Origin: Cocos nucifera
Lineage: Eukaryota > Streptophyta > Magnoliopsida > Arecales > Arecaceae
Length of the DNA: 64,000 nt
NCBI GenBank assembly: GCA_006176705.1
Contig: QRFJ01000776.1
Location: forward strand, 408,953-472,952
Direction of reading: 5' to 3'
Below are positions 22,300 to 33,362 of this stretch, one piece after another. Numbering within the stretch: the first letter of the stretch is position 1; the number at the start of each line of letters is the position of its first letter. A model generated the notes under the pieces. The model ran no database searches, was not told where the DNA came from, and was given only the letters and a program-made list of their open reading frames with translations. A program made the translations under genes and the position numbers.

Positions 22300-24059
22300 T
22301 CTATTTATCTGAAAGAAAAATATGAAACCTTATTAGTACTTGAATTAATTAATTCTAAAGACTTAGACTTTAGTCTAAAGGTCCTTTCACTATTTTTAGC
22401 AAATTAGTAGCCTCTACCTCTAATTCAAGAAATTACACTAACTCCTTAGTGGGTACTGAAATCCGTATAGACTACAGACGGGCTCGAGGTAGGTTCTAGC
22501 TAATCCATGTGTATCTATAGGTAGGTTCATAATCAATTATTTCTCTAAATAATTTTTAATAATTAGATTTTACCCCAGAAGTCAATTCAATAGGCTTTGG
22601 TCTCCACTGAAAAGGTCTGGTTAGGTCCAACTATTAACATGATTGAGTTCGGTGCATCAAACCAATGATGACCAGGCCCAAGGTAGGCTCTGGCTAACTT
22701 GATCACCATTAAGAGAGTGCAACCTAATCATCATATGATGGATAGTAATTTTAATATCTAGATGAACACCAGATGTTAGGCACCTCCAATGTCCATCCAG
22801 AAGATTGGACTCATTACTATTCACCTTAATGTGAGGCTATGACTCGATTATCCCCATAACTTAATCATTTTAAGGATCTAATAATTTTGAGGATTTAGGT
22901 TACTAGTGATTTAAGCATAGAAAGGACATGGACCAATTTCTCCCACTAACTTCACCAAGTCAAATCCTCCTACTGACTTCACCAAGTCAATAGGTTAGAA
23001 CTCGGATCAATTTAGGTCCATGGACATCTAATTCAGTCTTACTAATTGAAATCAGTCAAACTGATTCCTAGTGACATGGATCAGCTTGAATCACCAAGTG
23101 ATCTAATCAAACTCTAATCGACCATGTCGGCCAGGTAAGTGAGATCAGTGGAAGGGATATGCCATTAACTCGTCAAAGATCGAATCAGTGCAAGTAGCTC
23201 CCAATTAAAAACTTCTAGTCTAGACTGCCAAACTTACCTTAGACACCAACTGGTTAATTAGGTTTAATGTAATCAATCTAGTAATTTTGGACTAGACTGC
23301 TTAGCCATGAATCAAGTCCATCTTGGTCTAGTTAAAGACATGGACTCATTCAACTACAACTATTGAAGTTGAGTCAAGAGTGTCCTTGACCTTATCTAAT
23401 TCAATATTTGGTTAGATTTGATCAATTACTCTAGATTAAGTTCATTCTTCAACTAACCTTAGGTCTAACCCAATTAATGGACCTAATTCATCTAATCCTT
23501 TAACCCATAGCTTATGCTTATGTCTTAGAATCTTTAATTTATAATTCTAGATTCTATGAGACACTTAATTCTTTTAATTAAGTTTTTGGGCTGATGGATT
23601 AAGGTTCGACATTTCAAAAATAATTTTTAAATTTTGAAAGATTTTATTTTCTATTCATCAAATGGGTTGACTCGTTTCATAAATGGGTCAGCTCATTTCA
23701 TAAATAGTAATCCTATTGCTAATCTCATAACAAAAAATAAGGCATATTAAAAATTAAACCATAAATTATCTTTTAGATCTAATCTAAACATATTCATGTT
23801 TAACTTTCTAATTGAAATAATTTTAATCTAATCTTTTTACTATTCATCTTAATGAATGAGTTTACGGTGGCCCCCCTACTACCATAAGGGATCCCCACCG
23901 AATGCGAGGAGATGGCCTTTAAATCATACTTGTCTCTTATGATCAGACGGCCTTGTGGCTCATTCATCCTCGATTACTAAGTTATTTGGATTAAATACAT
24001 ATCAAATATGTAAGCATTTAATCTTTCTAATTAACATATTAACATGTCAACCAACCCTT
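22300..24059 (-). other. Leader of element B (about 1.76 kb)
   Basis: Non-coding interval between the primer site and the short gag frame, parallel to the A leader. On the minus strand it ends tttttctttcag (22309-22320), a good splice-acceptor-like tract 10 nt upstream of the ATG. Near the primer site it has a folded-RNA candidate (23881-23943). No gag-like peptide is recognised in any frame. Confidence 0.6.
23881..23943 (-). promoter_or_regulatory. Candidate folded RNA in the B leader, related to D2/E
   Basis: accataaggg (23881-23890) pairs with ctcttatgat (23934-23943), and the interior contains atttaaaggcc and cattcggtggg on the minus strand. The D2 leader (38027-38089) has the same layout: cataag stem, tttaaaggccctc, cattcgatggg, cttatg stem. 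Shared order between otherwise diverged families suggests a conserved structure. Confidence 0.5.
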
Positions 24060-24072
24060 GCTCTGATACCAT
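24060..24072 (-). other. Primer-binding site of element B (initiator tRNA-Met)
   Basis: Plus-strand gctctgataccat is the complement of atggtatcagagc, which abuts the 5' LTR end. Its core matches the 3' end of initiator tRNA-Met. Confidence 0.85.
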
Positions 24073-26970
24073 TGTTGGAAAATCAGTTAGGGTTTATAGC
24101 ATGCAATTCAAAACTTTTTTAAATTATTTAACAATGGAAGCTAAATTAATCTAATATTAATTTAAAACATGCTATTGATTATATCAAATAATCCTAAATA
24201 GGATCTAGACATGGTAATATGTAATAGAAAAATAAAATGCAATCGATCAGCAAATCATATTTGCTGATCGATATGAGTTCAGAACTCGATACCTATGTGC
24301 GGATAGATGATCTCCACGATCTAAATCTATTAAAATAGGATCTAGCATCATACTACAATTGTACACTTGTTCGACCTCTATGGTTGGTCCACATGGATCT
24401 CCTAGTCCCAGTCAACCCCACTGGAGTGCTAGCTGCTCACCGAGGCCTTCGATGGTTGATCATGATTGATCATCTACTTTCTAATTTTTTTAATACTCCA
24501 AAAAATCAAAACACAAATATTGGAGGATGATGAAGAGGTGTACAAATTTTGGTGGTGATCCAATGCTCACAGCACTCGATCTCTCTACTAGAACCTAGAT
24601 ACCCAAATCTAGGGTTTCACTCGGCCCCAAAATCCTGATGCACTAAAAACCCTCTCACGCCCTCTCTATATAGAATTTTTCCATGAAACAAGTTTTCATG
24701 GAAATATGAATTTTATATCTATAAACCCTATTTAGATCATATCTAAAATTGGGTGTCCTTAGAGGTGAAAATCAGAAGAGAAGAGAGGTATGAGGGAAAA
24801 ATAAAGTGTTGCAGGACCCTGCTCACCTTCACTTTGGGAGTTTTTTCACCCAAAACCAATGCCCAATCACTTTTAAATTTTTACCACAGAATGCTGACCC
24901 CTTCTCATATATGCACAAAAATTTTCATAATTTATTAGCATGAGAAAGATGGGAAAACCACATGGGATGGGATAGGATCGATGGTTGAACTTGTTTCAAC
25001 CAATTGCTACTTGAATTTAAATTCAAATGGAATTCCTATCCACTTCCAACACCCCCTAGGGTGTTCGACGCATAGAAGAACTCTCCTTCTGCACACCCAC
25101 TATGATTCATGCATAAAAGTGTACATGAAAAACAAATACAATGGGCATGGCAAGAGGATAAGGGCAAGGCGTTAGGTTGTTTCAACCAAACAGCCAACAA
25201 CAGAATTTCAACCTAATCCAACTTATGGACCAGGTCAAAGAGAGAAAGAGATGGCACATAAGACTCTCTTCTGTGTGAGAAAAACTCACATAAAAACCAA
25301 AGGGTTATGGGCCATAGGGTGGAAAATTCAAAGGTGGTGGCACATGGGAGAGTTTGAATTCAAATCTCATTTGACTTAGTCCTAATTGGTTTCAACCAAA
25401 CTAATTAATCTAGACCCAATTGGATCAAGTTAAATCCAACCAAATTAGGCTTAACCTAACCCAATAAAATTTTAATTAAATTAGAAAATAATTAGATCCA
25501 GGTTCTGATCAAATCAGGATTGAATCTTTCAAAATAATTAGATCATCTCATGACCTAATCGGGTCAAACCCAATCAAATTAAATTCAATCGGACTTGATT
25601 GACTCCTCATTACTCAATCAAATTAAGCTAATCAATAATCAAATTACTGATTAATCCTCTAATAAATATAGAGTTTCAATCAGGTGGATGTCTGGGCAAT
25701 AGAGTTCCATCAACATGAAACTCTTGAAGAGTCCTAAACCAATGGGACTCTTGAACGCAGTGTCCCAAACGAATCAAACTCACGATCATAGAGTTTTAGA
25801 CCAGTAGGTCTCTTGATCAGAGAGTTCCAAATGAGTAGGACTTAGAGACCAAGTCTACTAGAACTCTTGATCACAAAATTTTAGTCTAGTGGGACTCTTG
25901 ACCATAGAGTTCCAGGTTATCAGGACTCTCTATTAGAGAGTCCCAGATAAGTAGGACTCAGAGCCTCAGTCTAGTAGGACTCTTGGTCATAGAGTCCCGG
26001 TCCAGTGGAACTCTTGACCATAGAGTCCTAGGTCATCAGGACTCAATATCAACCATAAGTCAGGTAGGAACTGCTACTATGTATGACCTCATAGGTTCAA
26101 ATCCTAAGCCGATAGCACAGAAACTAATTTTTTGTATCAATTGATATGATCATCTAGCAATAGTACCCAACATCCGGATAGGTTGAATAGTTGCTATGCA
26201 ACGTTGACGAACCTATGACATATGGTTGTCGTATAATTCATCCCCTTGATCTTGATGCTCATAAGATGATCTAGGGTTAACTGCCAATCCTAAAAATTCA
26301 TCCATATTGTATTTTAAATTTCAGCATCCATTATATGGACTACCCCGATTGAGAATTTGCTAAATTGAAATATAGCAATGCACTTGCTCCAACACTTGGA
26401 GGGGTCAATTCCATCTTGACTCGTGCATCGACAAGCCAAGTACTTGACTGTGCCTAGTAGCTTTTCATCACTGAATTAGAAATTCAGGTAGTCCGGTATC
26501 TAAGTACAGTGAGTTGCTTTCAAGTCACCATGGTAATCTCAGATCTAAGGGACATATACCCATATCCTTCGCAAGCAACTCTTGGTAGAAGAGAGCTCTG
26601 TAGTTGAGTCACGTTTAGTGAAATGTACCTCTATACTTCACCTGCATGTCATAACAGTATCTTCATACTTCTTGGTTAAGAGAATAACCAATACTTATGG
26701 CACACAACGACCTATACTCGATATGTTGTCATTCTAGATAACAACGAATCATTTAGTTTCGAACTGATTTAAGGACTAAATGATCAATCCTCCTTTGTCA
26801 AGTCTAAATAGTCCTAAGGACTTCATCATAGAAGAGCTCATTACAAAAAGATGCACAAAGTGATGAAAATATCAAAATAATAATTTTATGTATTAATAAT
26901 TTAAGTATAATTACATTTAGCTCAACCATCTACAACCTAGATGATTGGCTTTAGAATACAATTTCCAACA
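24073..26970 (-). repeat. 5' LTR of element B (2898 bp)
   Basis: Plus strand starts tgttggaaaatcagttaggg and ends atttccaaca, so the LTR termini form a 9-bp inverted repeat with near-perfect pairing. It is parallel to 16112-19014 over its full length with scattered, mostly transition differences. The minus-strand sequence ctatatagagagg (near 24667-24679) may be its TATA box; the other LTR reads ctctgtgtag there. Confidence 0.9.
25690..26050 (-). repeat. GAGTCCCA hairpin array in the B 5' LTR
   Basis: Second B copy of the imperfect array of about 30 bp units (gagtcccag, ctcttgatca, agagttccag), with more substitutions than the copy at 17720-18080. Confidence 0.7.
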
Positions 26971-27459
26971 TCTAATATAGGTTTGAAAGATTTTTGGATA
27001 TAGTCAAGTACTTATGAAGTTAGTGTATGAGTCAAGATAGGATTGACCACTCCTAATTAGCTTCAAGAAGAGAATGACTCATTGTATTTCAATTTAGCAA
27101 AATCTAGATCTAGATAATCCTCATGAGGAGTCATGAGATTTGCAAAATTTTGAAACATAATAGAGATAACTTGTATGAGTGTTGATAGTATACTCGAAGT
27201 CATCTTAAGAATTATTGGTCATAGGGATAAATTATACGATAACCATGGGTCAAGGTTCTAAGAATGTTGCTTTGCATACAATCAACCTATCCGGACGTCG
27301 GAAACCATTGCTAGATAGTTATTTCGATTGGTACAGGAATTGGTTCCTATGCTACTGGCTTAGGTTCGAACCTATAGAGTCACACACATAAGAGGTTATA
27401 ATCTAATCAGATAGTTAATCGATGATTGAGAATTGTTCTAAGGTCAGACATTCAATGAG

Positions 27460-27799
27460 ATTGATGTTTGACCTAATGCAAGTATTGTAGGAGGATCGAT
27501 TAGCAATTGAATTGCTAATTGGCTCAATCTGATTGAGCAATTAGGCTGAGATTAACTCTAATTGAATTAGATTTAATTAAAATTGATTTATACTTAATTA
27601 GATTAAGTCTAATTGATTTATTGGATAAGATTGATGTTTGACCTAATGCAAGTATTGTAGGAGGATCGATTAGCAATTGGATTGCTAATTGGCTCAATCT
27701 GATTGAGCAATTAGGCTGAGATTAACTCTAATTGAATTAGATTTAATTAAAATTGATTTATACTTAATTAGATTAAGTCTAATTGATTTATTGGATAAG
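27460..27799 (+). repeat. 170-bp perfect-phase tandem duplication in the A 3' LTR
   Basis: The block from gattgatgtttgacc to ttattggataa occurs twice head to tail with an offset of 170 bp (27461 and 27631) and almost no differences. The 5' LTR (6603-6775) carries it once. The duplication happened after A inserted, and the near-identity of the copies implies it is recent compared with the LTR divergence. Confidence 0.9.
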
Positions 27800-29406
27800 T
27801 CAATTGCAAGGAAGAATAAGTTTCTGTTTGACTAGGACTTGAGTCCAACTAATTTTTAATTTGATTAGAAATTAAATCTAATTTAAATATGATTTAAATT
27901 TAATTTAATTAAGCTTCTAATTAGATTAGGATAGCCTATTAATTAAGTTGACTCAAATCTAATTAGAATAGGTTTTAATTTGGTTTAACCTATTCTATTT
28001 AAGAGAATCCTAGTTAGACTAGGATTCCTCTTCCCTTGCGCCATTAATTGACTCCACGCCCTACTATTTATTTCTAATGTTATACATAAAGTTATCCATT
28101 CTTATTAGAAAGTCTCCCATGCCCCATATCTGATGAATTTGGAATTTTATTTGACTTGGTCAAATATAGAAATTGGTTTTGAGTTTTACTCTATTTGATA
28201 GAGTCCTATGAAACCAAAACTCCTATTCCCATCTTGCACCAATATTCCCAATGCCAACCAATTTTTTGTCACCCCTTTTAATTTTGTTTTGTGCATGGAA
28301 TAGAATGGTCTCAAGCCTAAAAAAGTGAGAAGGGGCATCTAAGAGTTGGACGCCCCATTGGACTCCTTAAAATCCTGCTTAAAACTAGGTTTTGACCTAG
28401 TTAAAGGAGGAGATTGTGGGATGCCACCTTCAAATATTTTTGAGCATCAAAGATTATGAGATTCCACGTGAAAAGGTAGAAGAAAAGAAGGGAGGGCATG
28501 GAGGTTATGGTCGCCCACTTTCTTGGAGAAAAAGGTTTCACTAGGACATGAAAAGTTCATGTCCTAAAGAAGACAAAGGTAAGAGAATATTACTTTCTCT
28601 TGTAATTTTCTTCCATGTTATTTTCTTCTTATTTTTATATAATTTTTATGTGATAAAAATCTGAGAGAGAGAGAAAGAGTTCATGGAAAGGATGCTCCAA
28701 GAAACTGGGGCATGGTGATCTTTTTGGATATGATTTGATCATATCTTGATGAGAGAAAAGTGAAGAGAAAATAGTCTTCTCTTATGATTCTTTTGAGAAT
28801 CCTTTCTTCTTAATTTATGTATGATTTTTCTATGAGAATAATCAGAAAAAAAGAGATCTGGAAGTATGAAAATTTTCTAGAGGAGAAGGTCTCCTCTTGT
28901 CTAGGTATGAAGATCCGTTAGGACATCAATAGTTGATGTCCTAAAAAGAGAAGATGTGTCTTCTCTTAGGATCTTTCTTAACTATTTAATTTCTGATTTT
29001 TGGAAGATCCAAAGGTTGGATTTCTCTCTTAATCCTCCTTTTATTCTTTATCTCTTAGAGTATCTAAGAGATTAGGAGAATAAATTTTAGATTAACTATC
29101 AGGAGGGATTTACGAGAAGCTAGCACTTCGAGCGGATTTTCGTTCGACGAACCTCCAATTTTGTTGCAGCCTCGTATGGATCACCTATAGAGATCAGATG
29201 CGTATGTGGCTACAAAAGCAATAATAAAAATCAACCTTTATTTTCTTATTTAAAATGCAATATGACATATTATAGGTCCTAGTTGTAGGGTTTAGTAATT
29301 AGATTACATGCATTTACAGATTAAAAGATTTAATTTACAACTTTCACTGCATTACATTTCAAAAAAATTTGAAATTTATGCATGAAACCCTGCATATTTT
29401 CCTACA

Positions 29407-30119
29407 GGAACATCGTCTGGCTGTCGATCTCAAGCATCGACCAGTAAAGCAAAAGAAGCATAGCTTTACATTAGAATGACAGAAGGCCATTGCGGATGAG
29501 GTAGACAAGTTTCTCAAAACCAAGTTCATCCGGGAGGTATCCTATCCGGATTGGATTGTAATTATGATCCTCATTAAGAAAGCAAATAACAAGTGGAGGA
29601 TGTGTATAGACTTCATAGATTTGAACATGACCTGCCAAAGGATAGCTATCCCCTATCCAAAAATGTTCAACTGGTAGATACAACTTCGGGCCATGAGCAA
29701 TAAATTATTGTCGATCTATTTCTCACCTTCATGAACATCTTCTTTGGGTACAATCAAATTTGGATGGCATCAGAAGATGTGAAAAAAATAGCTTTTATTA
29801 CTGACCGTGATATTTATTGTTATAGGGTTATATCCTTTGGACTAAAAACTATATGTGTGACCTACCAGCACCTGGTGAATAAAATCTTTAAGAAGCAGGT
29901 CGACCATAACATGAAGGTTTATGTGGATGACATGCTTATCAAGAGCTGACCTTCAATAAATCATATCACTGACTTGGAAGAGGCCTTCAACACCCTTTGA
30001 AAGTATAAGATAAAACTGAATCCAACCAAATCTGCTTTTGGAGTAACCTCGATAAAGTTCTTGGGATTCATGATGTTGAGACGTGGCATCGAAGCAAATC
30101 TAGAGAAGATATGAGCTAT
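29407..30119 (+). pseudogene. Ty3/gypsy element G, reverse transcriptase (right piece)
   Basis: Continues the frame of 5580-5634 with HRLAVDLKHRPVKQKK, FIREVSYPDWI, KKANNKWRMC and IDLNM, and then a 73-codon open stretch (29731-29949) with FGYNQIWMASEDVKK, TDRDIYCYRV and the active site YVDDMLIKS. The first catalytic aspartate, in the family motif DAFSGYNQI, reads MNIFFGYNQI, so it is lost. Downstream, LEEAFNTL, KLNPTKSAFGV, KFLGFM and RGIEANLEKI follow with stops. The homology stops at about 30119, where the LTR of another Ty3 element begins. The wording fits a chromodomain-less (Tat/Retand-like) plant Ty3 element; the lineage call is tentative. Confidence 0.85.
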
Positions 30120-31196
30120 TGGGGATAAAATAACTTTAGCCGAAGTCCAATAAGATGTCCGAATTTGATATGACTTTATCTGATGTTGCAACAGTTGTGA
30201 TCAAACTTTAATTGAACTGATTTAACTCAAAGGGGTTGACCTTCAAATTGCAAATGCTGGATGAACTTTCTAGTGATAATAATACTCTCTCTCAGCAATT
30301 ATAGAACTCCCTCAAGGCATGATGGATTTCGTCCGATCAAACTTGAGCAGTAAAGGGGGTGACAATTAACTCTGATCCTGATGACAGTAGAGCCCCATCA
30401 AAGATTAAACCTCAACATCTTTTGATTTCATCTATGGCAGATGTAGCCGAATCCCTTTTTGGCATACAGCATATCTTATTAACTTTGTGACAGGAACCTT
30501 GCCCAGCCAAACTCCTCTCGTTATATTCTATCCCAGCCAAATTTCTTCATCTCTTTCTGATAATTATAGATCTAACCAACCTACACCATGCATGTCGACT
30601 GGATGAATTTGAATAGTGAAAGGACCTTATCATCAGCATGAATCTGATTCCCAATCCAGAATAGCAACCACTCTACAGTGAGTTTTAGTACTTCTTCAAT
30701 CCAAACTCGAGGCCGATCTTGAAGGCGGCAGAGCTTCTAAAAATAAAGTGTTTATCCATCTATCTCAAAGCCAACTAAACCCCTTCAGAAAATTTGATGA
30801 TGATTTGGAAAGTTCAACAATCTCTTCTCTGGCCTCCAGCTTGAAAGCTCTCATCAATCCCTGACCGACTTCAAAGATGGACGAACTCCTCGAAGCCGGC
30901 CAAACTTTTTGAAGCTATTAAAGGCAGCACTAATAGAGTTTAACCAACTAAATATTCACTACTTGCTATTCACAAGCCGATTTCTAAGTTCGGCCAATCT
31001 AGCTCTATGTTCTTCATCCCAACACATGCGACCTACTAATAGGTGCAGAAGCTGCATCCAAATTCCAAAAAATAGAACTCAACCATCTACAAGTCATGAC
31101 AAACGATAGTCCACTCTCCGTAATAAATTCCATGTGGCTCGAATGGCCTACTATCATTCTATTATGGCTGTCACTTACATTCTATTATAGGCTGTA

Positions 31197-31206
31197 CCTA
31201 TATAAG
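31197..31206 (+). promoter_or_regulatory. TATA box, first Ty3 LTR block
   Basis: The sequence ctatataaga lies 40-50 bp upstream of a pyrimidine-rich start-like region (ctctctaaactc). Confidence 0.5.
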
Positions 31207-32402
31207 AGACTCTTCAGATATGTTTTCTCTCTAAACTCTTCTCTCTGCTCTCAATTCTCTTGAGTTCTCCATTCTTGTTGGTTGAAAAACTAATTTGATC
31301 ATCGGAGGGTCTTGTCGAAGCTGCCTACTTTCGATTTAGGCTTTGTCTTATAGGTCTTGTTAGGGATAAACCCTTTCCTACCAAAGTTCGAGAAGGATTC
31401 GGGCCTTAGGACGACCTCGTCTAGTGACAGCAATCATGGCCAACTTCATGCAATAACTCAAGAACCTCCGGAGCCTCATGGATCTCGCTCGAACGAGCTT
31501 GAAAAATGGCGGTGGCTCTCAAAGTAGTTAGGTGATCGATCATAATGCAGTCTGGCCTGACCGACCTTAAAGCTGTTTGGACTCTTTCCTTACCAAAATC
31601 CATCGGGATTGTTCAACACTTGATTGACACCGAATCAACAGAACTCCTCCTTCCTGGATGAACTTCTACAATCTACAAAGAGTGGTGGACCTCTGCATTC
31701 TCACACCAAGAACTTCGGATACATGAGCGAAAGAGCCTCGTCTCCACTTTATTAACCTTCGGGTGTTCATGAAGGTAGTAGAGCTTCAAAAAAAATGATT
31801 GAGTTGCAAAAGTATCATAGTCATCCACAGCCACCAACCAAGCTCTTGCCGGTCGATCTCCATCTGATCACCAAATAGGCTCCTTCCGACCAAACTCCTC
31901 CAGTCTTCTGGACCCCCTCAGTGACACCCTAGTCAGACCTCCTCCACTAGATCTCCTTCTGAACTATCCATAGTTAGATTTCTTTTGGACTTCTCTAGTG
32001 GATCTTCTCCCGAATTCCTTCTAGATGATCTCCTTCTGGATGATCTTCTCAGTTACACTCTCATTGGACGAACTTCACTAGTCATCCTCCTTCTAGATGA
32101 TCTCCTCCAATCGGGTTCCTCCATCCGATCTTCTTCCAAGTGATCTCCTCCAAGCAAAATTATTATGAACAAGCTTCTTTCAGTCATCAGGCGACCTTAA
32201 AGGAGTCTGAACTACTCTGAAAATGATGTAATCCAAAGCTCTTCACCATCAACGCCTGCTCCATCCAAACTTCAACTACTAAATCCCAATAGACTAGTAT
32301 GTCACGACAACGAATATTACCCTCTATAACAAACTCCACATGGCCCGAACGACCCACTACCAGATGATTATGGCTTTCACCATCAGTTTGTTACAGGCTC
32401 CA

Positions 32403-32412
32403 TCTATAAAAG
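32403..32412 (+). promoter_or_regulatory. TATA box, second Ty3 LTR block
   Basis: The sequence tctataaaag has the same position relative to the following tttctctaagctct as in the first block. Confidence 0.55.
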
Positions 32413-32646
32413 GGATCCTCCATATACATTTTCTCTAAGCTCTAATTTTTCTTTCCATTGCTCTGCTCCTTAATTTCTTGAGCACTTCATTTTTATTAGT
32501 CAGAAGAGTTGACTTGACTGTTGGATGGTCCTGTCGGAGCCACCAACCCCGACTCTGGTCAGGACTTTATTTTGTAGGCCACCGATGGCGGCCCCGTCTC
32601 CCTCAACTCCAGCTCACTCCGGCATCAACCAGATTTTGCACCAACA

Positions 32647-32665
32647 GGATTGGCACTAGAGAAAG
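32647..32665 (+). other. Primer-binding site region of Ty3 element H
   Basis: The sequence ggattggcactagagaaag directly follows the LTR end caccaaca. It resembles the TTGGCGCTAGAGGAAGGG phrase found at this place in many plant Ty3 elements. The primer tRNA is not assigned. Confidence 0.55.
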
Positions 32666-32787
32666 GGCAATATCTGAGCCCTTATTCTAAAAGAAGTGTT
32701 CGGTCAATTTTGTTTATCTTCTCCTTTTGCTCCATCAAAATCCATCTCTATTTGATCTCTTTTGCTCCAGAAATACCTCCAAAAAAG

Positions 32788-33362
32788 ATGACCACTTAGA
32801 GATCCACTACCTCTTCCATCAGATCTGAGCTAAATCTATCTGCTTTAATACCATCATCGGCACCACAACCTCCTCCACCAACAGCAATGCTGGATCTAGA
32901 GCAATTTAACCTATTGGTATAGTAATTTTACGATCTCACCAAAATGGTGCAGGTTATGCGGCAACCTTCGATGGCGGTCTAGTCAGAAAATCCTCCATCG
33001 AGATGTCAAGAACTAATCCCAAGAAGGCATACTTGGGTCAGCAGATCCATTACCTCTGGAAAGAGAAAGCAGAGAGCAGAGAGCCCCTATTCCGATCATG
33101 ATTTTTTTTCGAAAGAGAACTTCCATATCTATAGTCAAAATCCCTCAAAGATCCATGATCGAGATGAGGCCCTCGATCGAAAGCTTCAGAAAATGGATCG
33201 ACGAATTGAAGAGCTCCACCACATTGCCTCAACTAACTACGACAACATCTATATTGACCCTCCTTTCTCCCAAAGAATCATGCAGGAGTCGATCCTACCG
33301 AACTTCAAGCTCCCCTAATTTGATAGCTATGATGGGTCCATTGATCCGATTGACCATCTGGA
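32788..33362 (+). pseudogene. Ty3 element H gag, N-terminal part
   Basis: An ATG at 32788 is followed within four codons by TAG. Further on, frames encode a proline-rich APQPPPPTAML stretch, a basic SGKRKQRAE region, DRKLQKMDRRIEELHH (a coiled-coil-like segment) and YIDPPFSQRIMQE...NFKLP, then DSYDGSIDPIDHL. The last two motifs are typical of plant Ty3 gag just before the capsid homology. The frame is cut at 33362 by element E and resumes at 56770. Stops and at least one frameshift make it a pseudogene. Confidence 0.75.

Larger units (their letters stand above)
16112..26970 (-). mobile_element. Copia element B, full length, nested in the A 3' LTR
   Basis: A 10.86-kb element in reverse orientation with two 2.9-kb LTRs, primer site, leader, gag remnant and pol in the expected order. 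Flanks are TCTAT (16107-16111) and TCTAA (26971-26975), a 5-bp TSD with one change. The interrupted A LTR reads tatttctaatatag in its other copy (6108-6121), which confirms the empty site. The LTRs begin TGTTGGAAA and the right copy ends TTTCCAACA. The internal region is only 5.06 kb, including a leader of about 1.76 kb. Confidence 0.9.
5635..29406 (+). mobile_element. Copia element A, interrupted by S and B (TSD GGAAC)
   Basis: Complete but decayed long-LTR copia element. The TSD GGAAC is present at 5630-5634 and 29407-29411, and the interrupted Ty3 RT frame joins across it. Parts: 5' LTR (5635-11008, split by solo LTR S), primer site, long leader, degenerate PR-INT-RT-RNase H (13190-15610), and 3' LTR (15623-29406, split by B). 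Without the nested insertions A would be about 10.4 kb. Its two LTRs differ at many sites, mostly transitions, so the insertion is old. Confidence 0.88.
15623..29406 (+). repeat. 3' LTR of element A (interrupted 16112-26970 by element B)
   Basis: Begins tgttggaaaatgtatcctaaagcc after the tract ataagagt, breaks at 16111, resumes at 26976 and ends gcatattttcctaca at 29406. The right piece contains a 170-bp tandem duplication that is absent from the 5' LTR. Its 28500-29400 part is the uninterrupted counterpart that reveals the S insertion. Confidence 0.87.
30120..32646 (+). repeat. LTR region of Ty3 element H: two promoter-like blocks in tandem
   Basis: Starts TGGGGATAAAAT where the G RT frame breaks, and ends ttttgcaccaaca just before a primer-type site. 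Two stretches inside resemble each other: 31095-31330 and 32297-32560 share ctccgtaataaattccatgt-like, tggctgtcac/ttca, a TATA box, tctctaa and a gtcttgtcggagc-like phrase. It is either one long LTR with a duplicated promoter segment or two related LTRs side by side. The second block has CTCC- and TTCT-rich short repeats at 31900-32160. Confidence 0.6.

Noticed and set aside
25690..26050. CRISPR-like or satellite array (about 30-bp repeating units)
   Set aside because: Units are imperfect, palindromic and without unique spacers, and they occur at the same place in three LTRs. It is an LTR-internal repeat, not a CRISPR or independent satellite.
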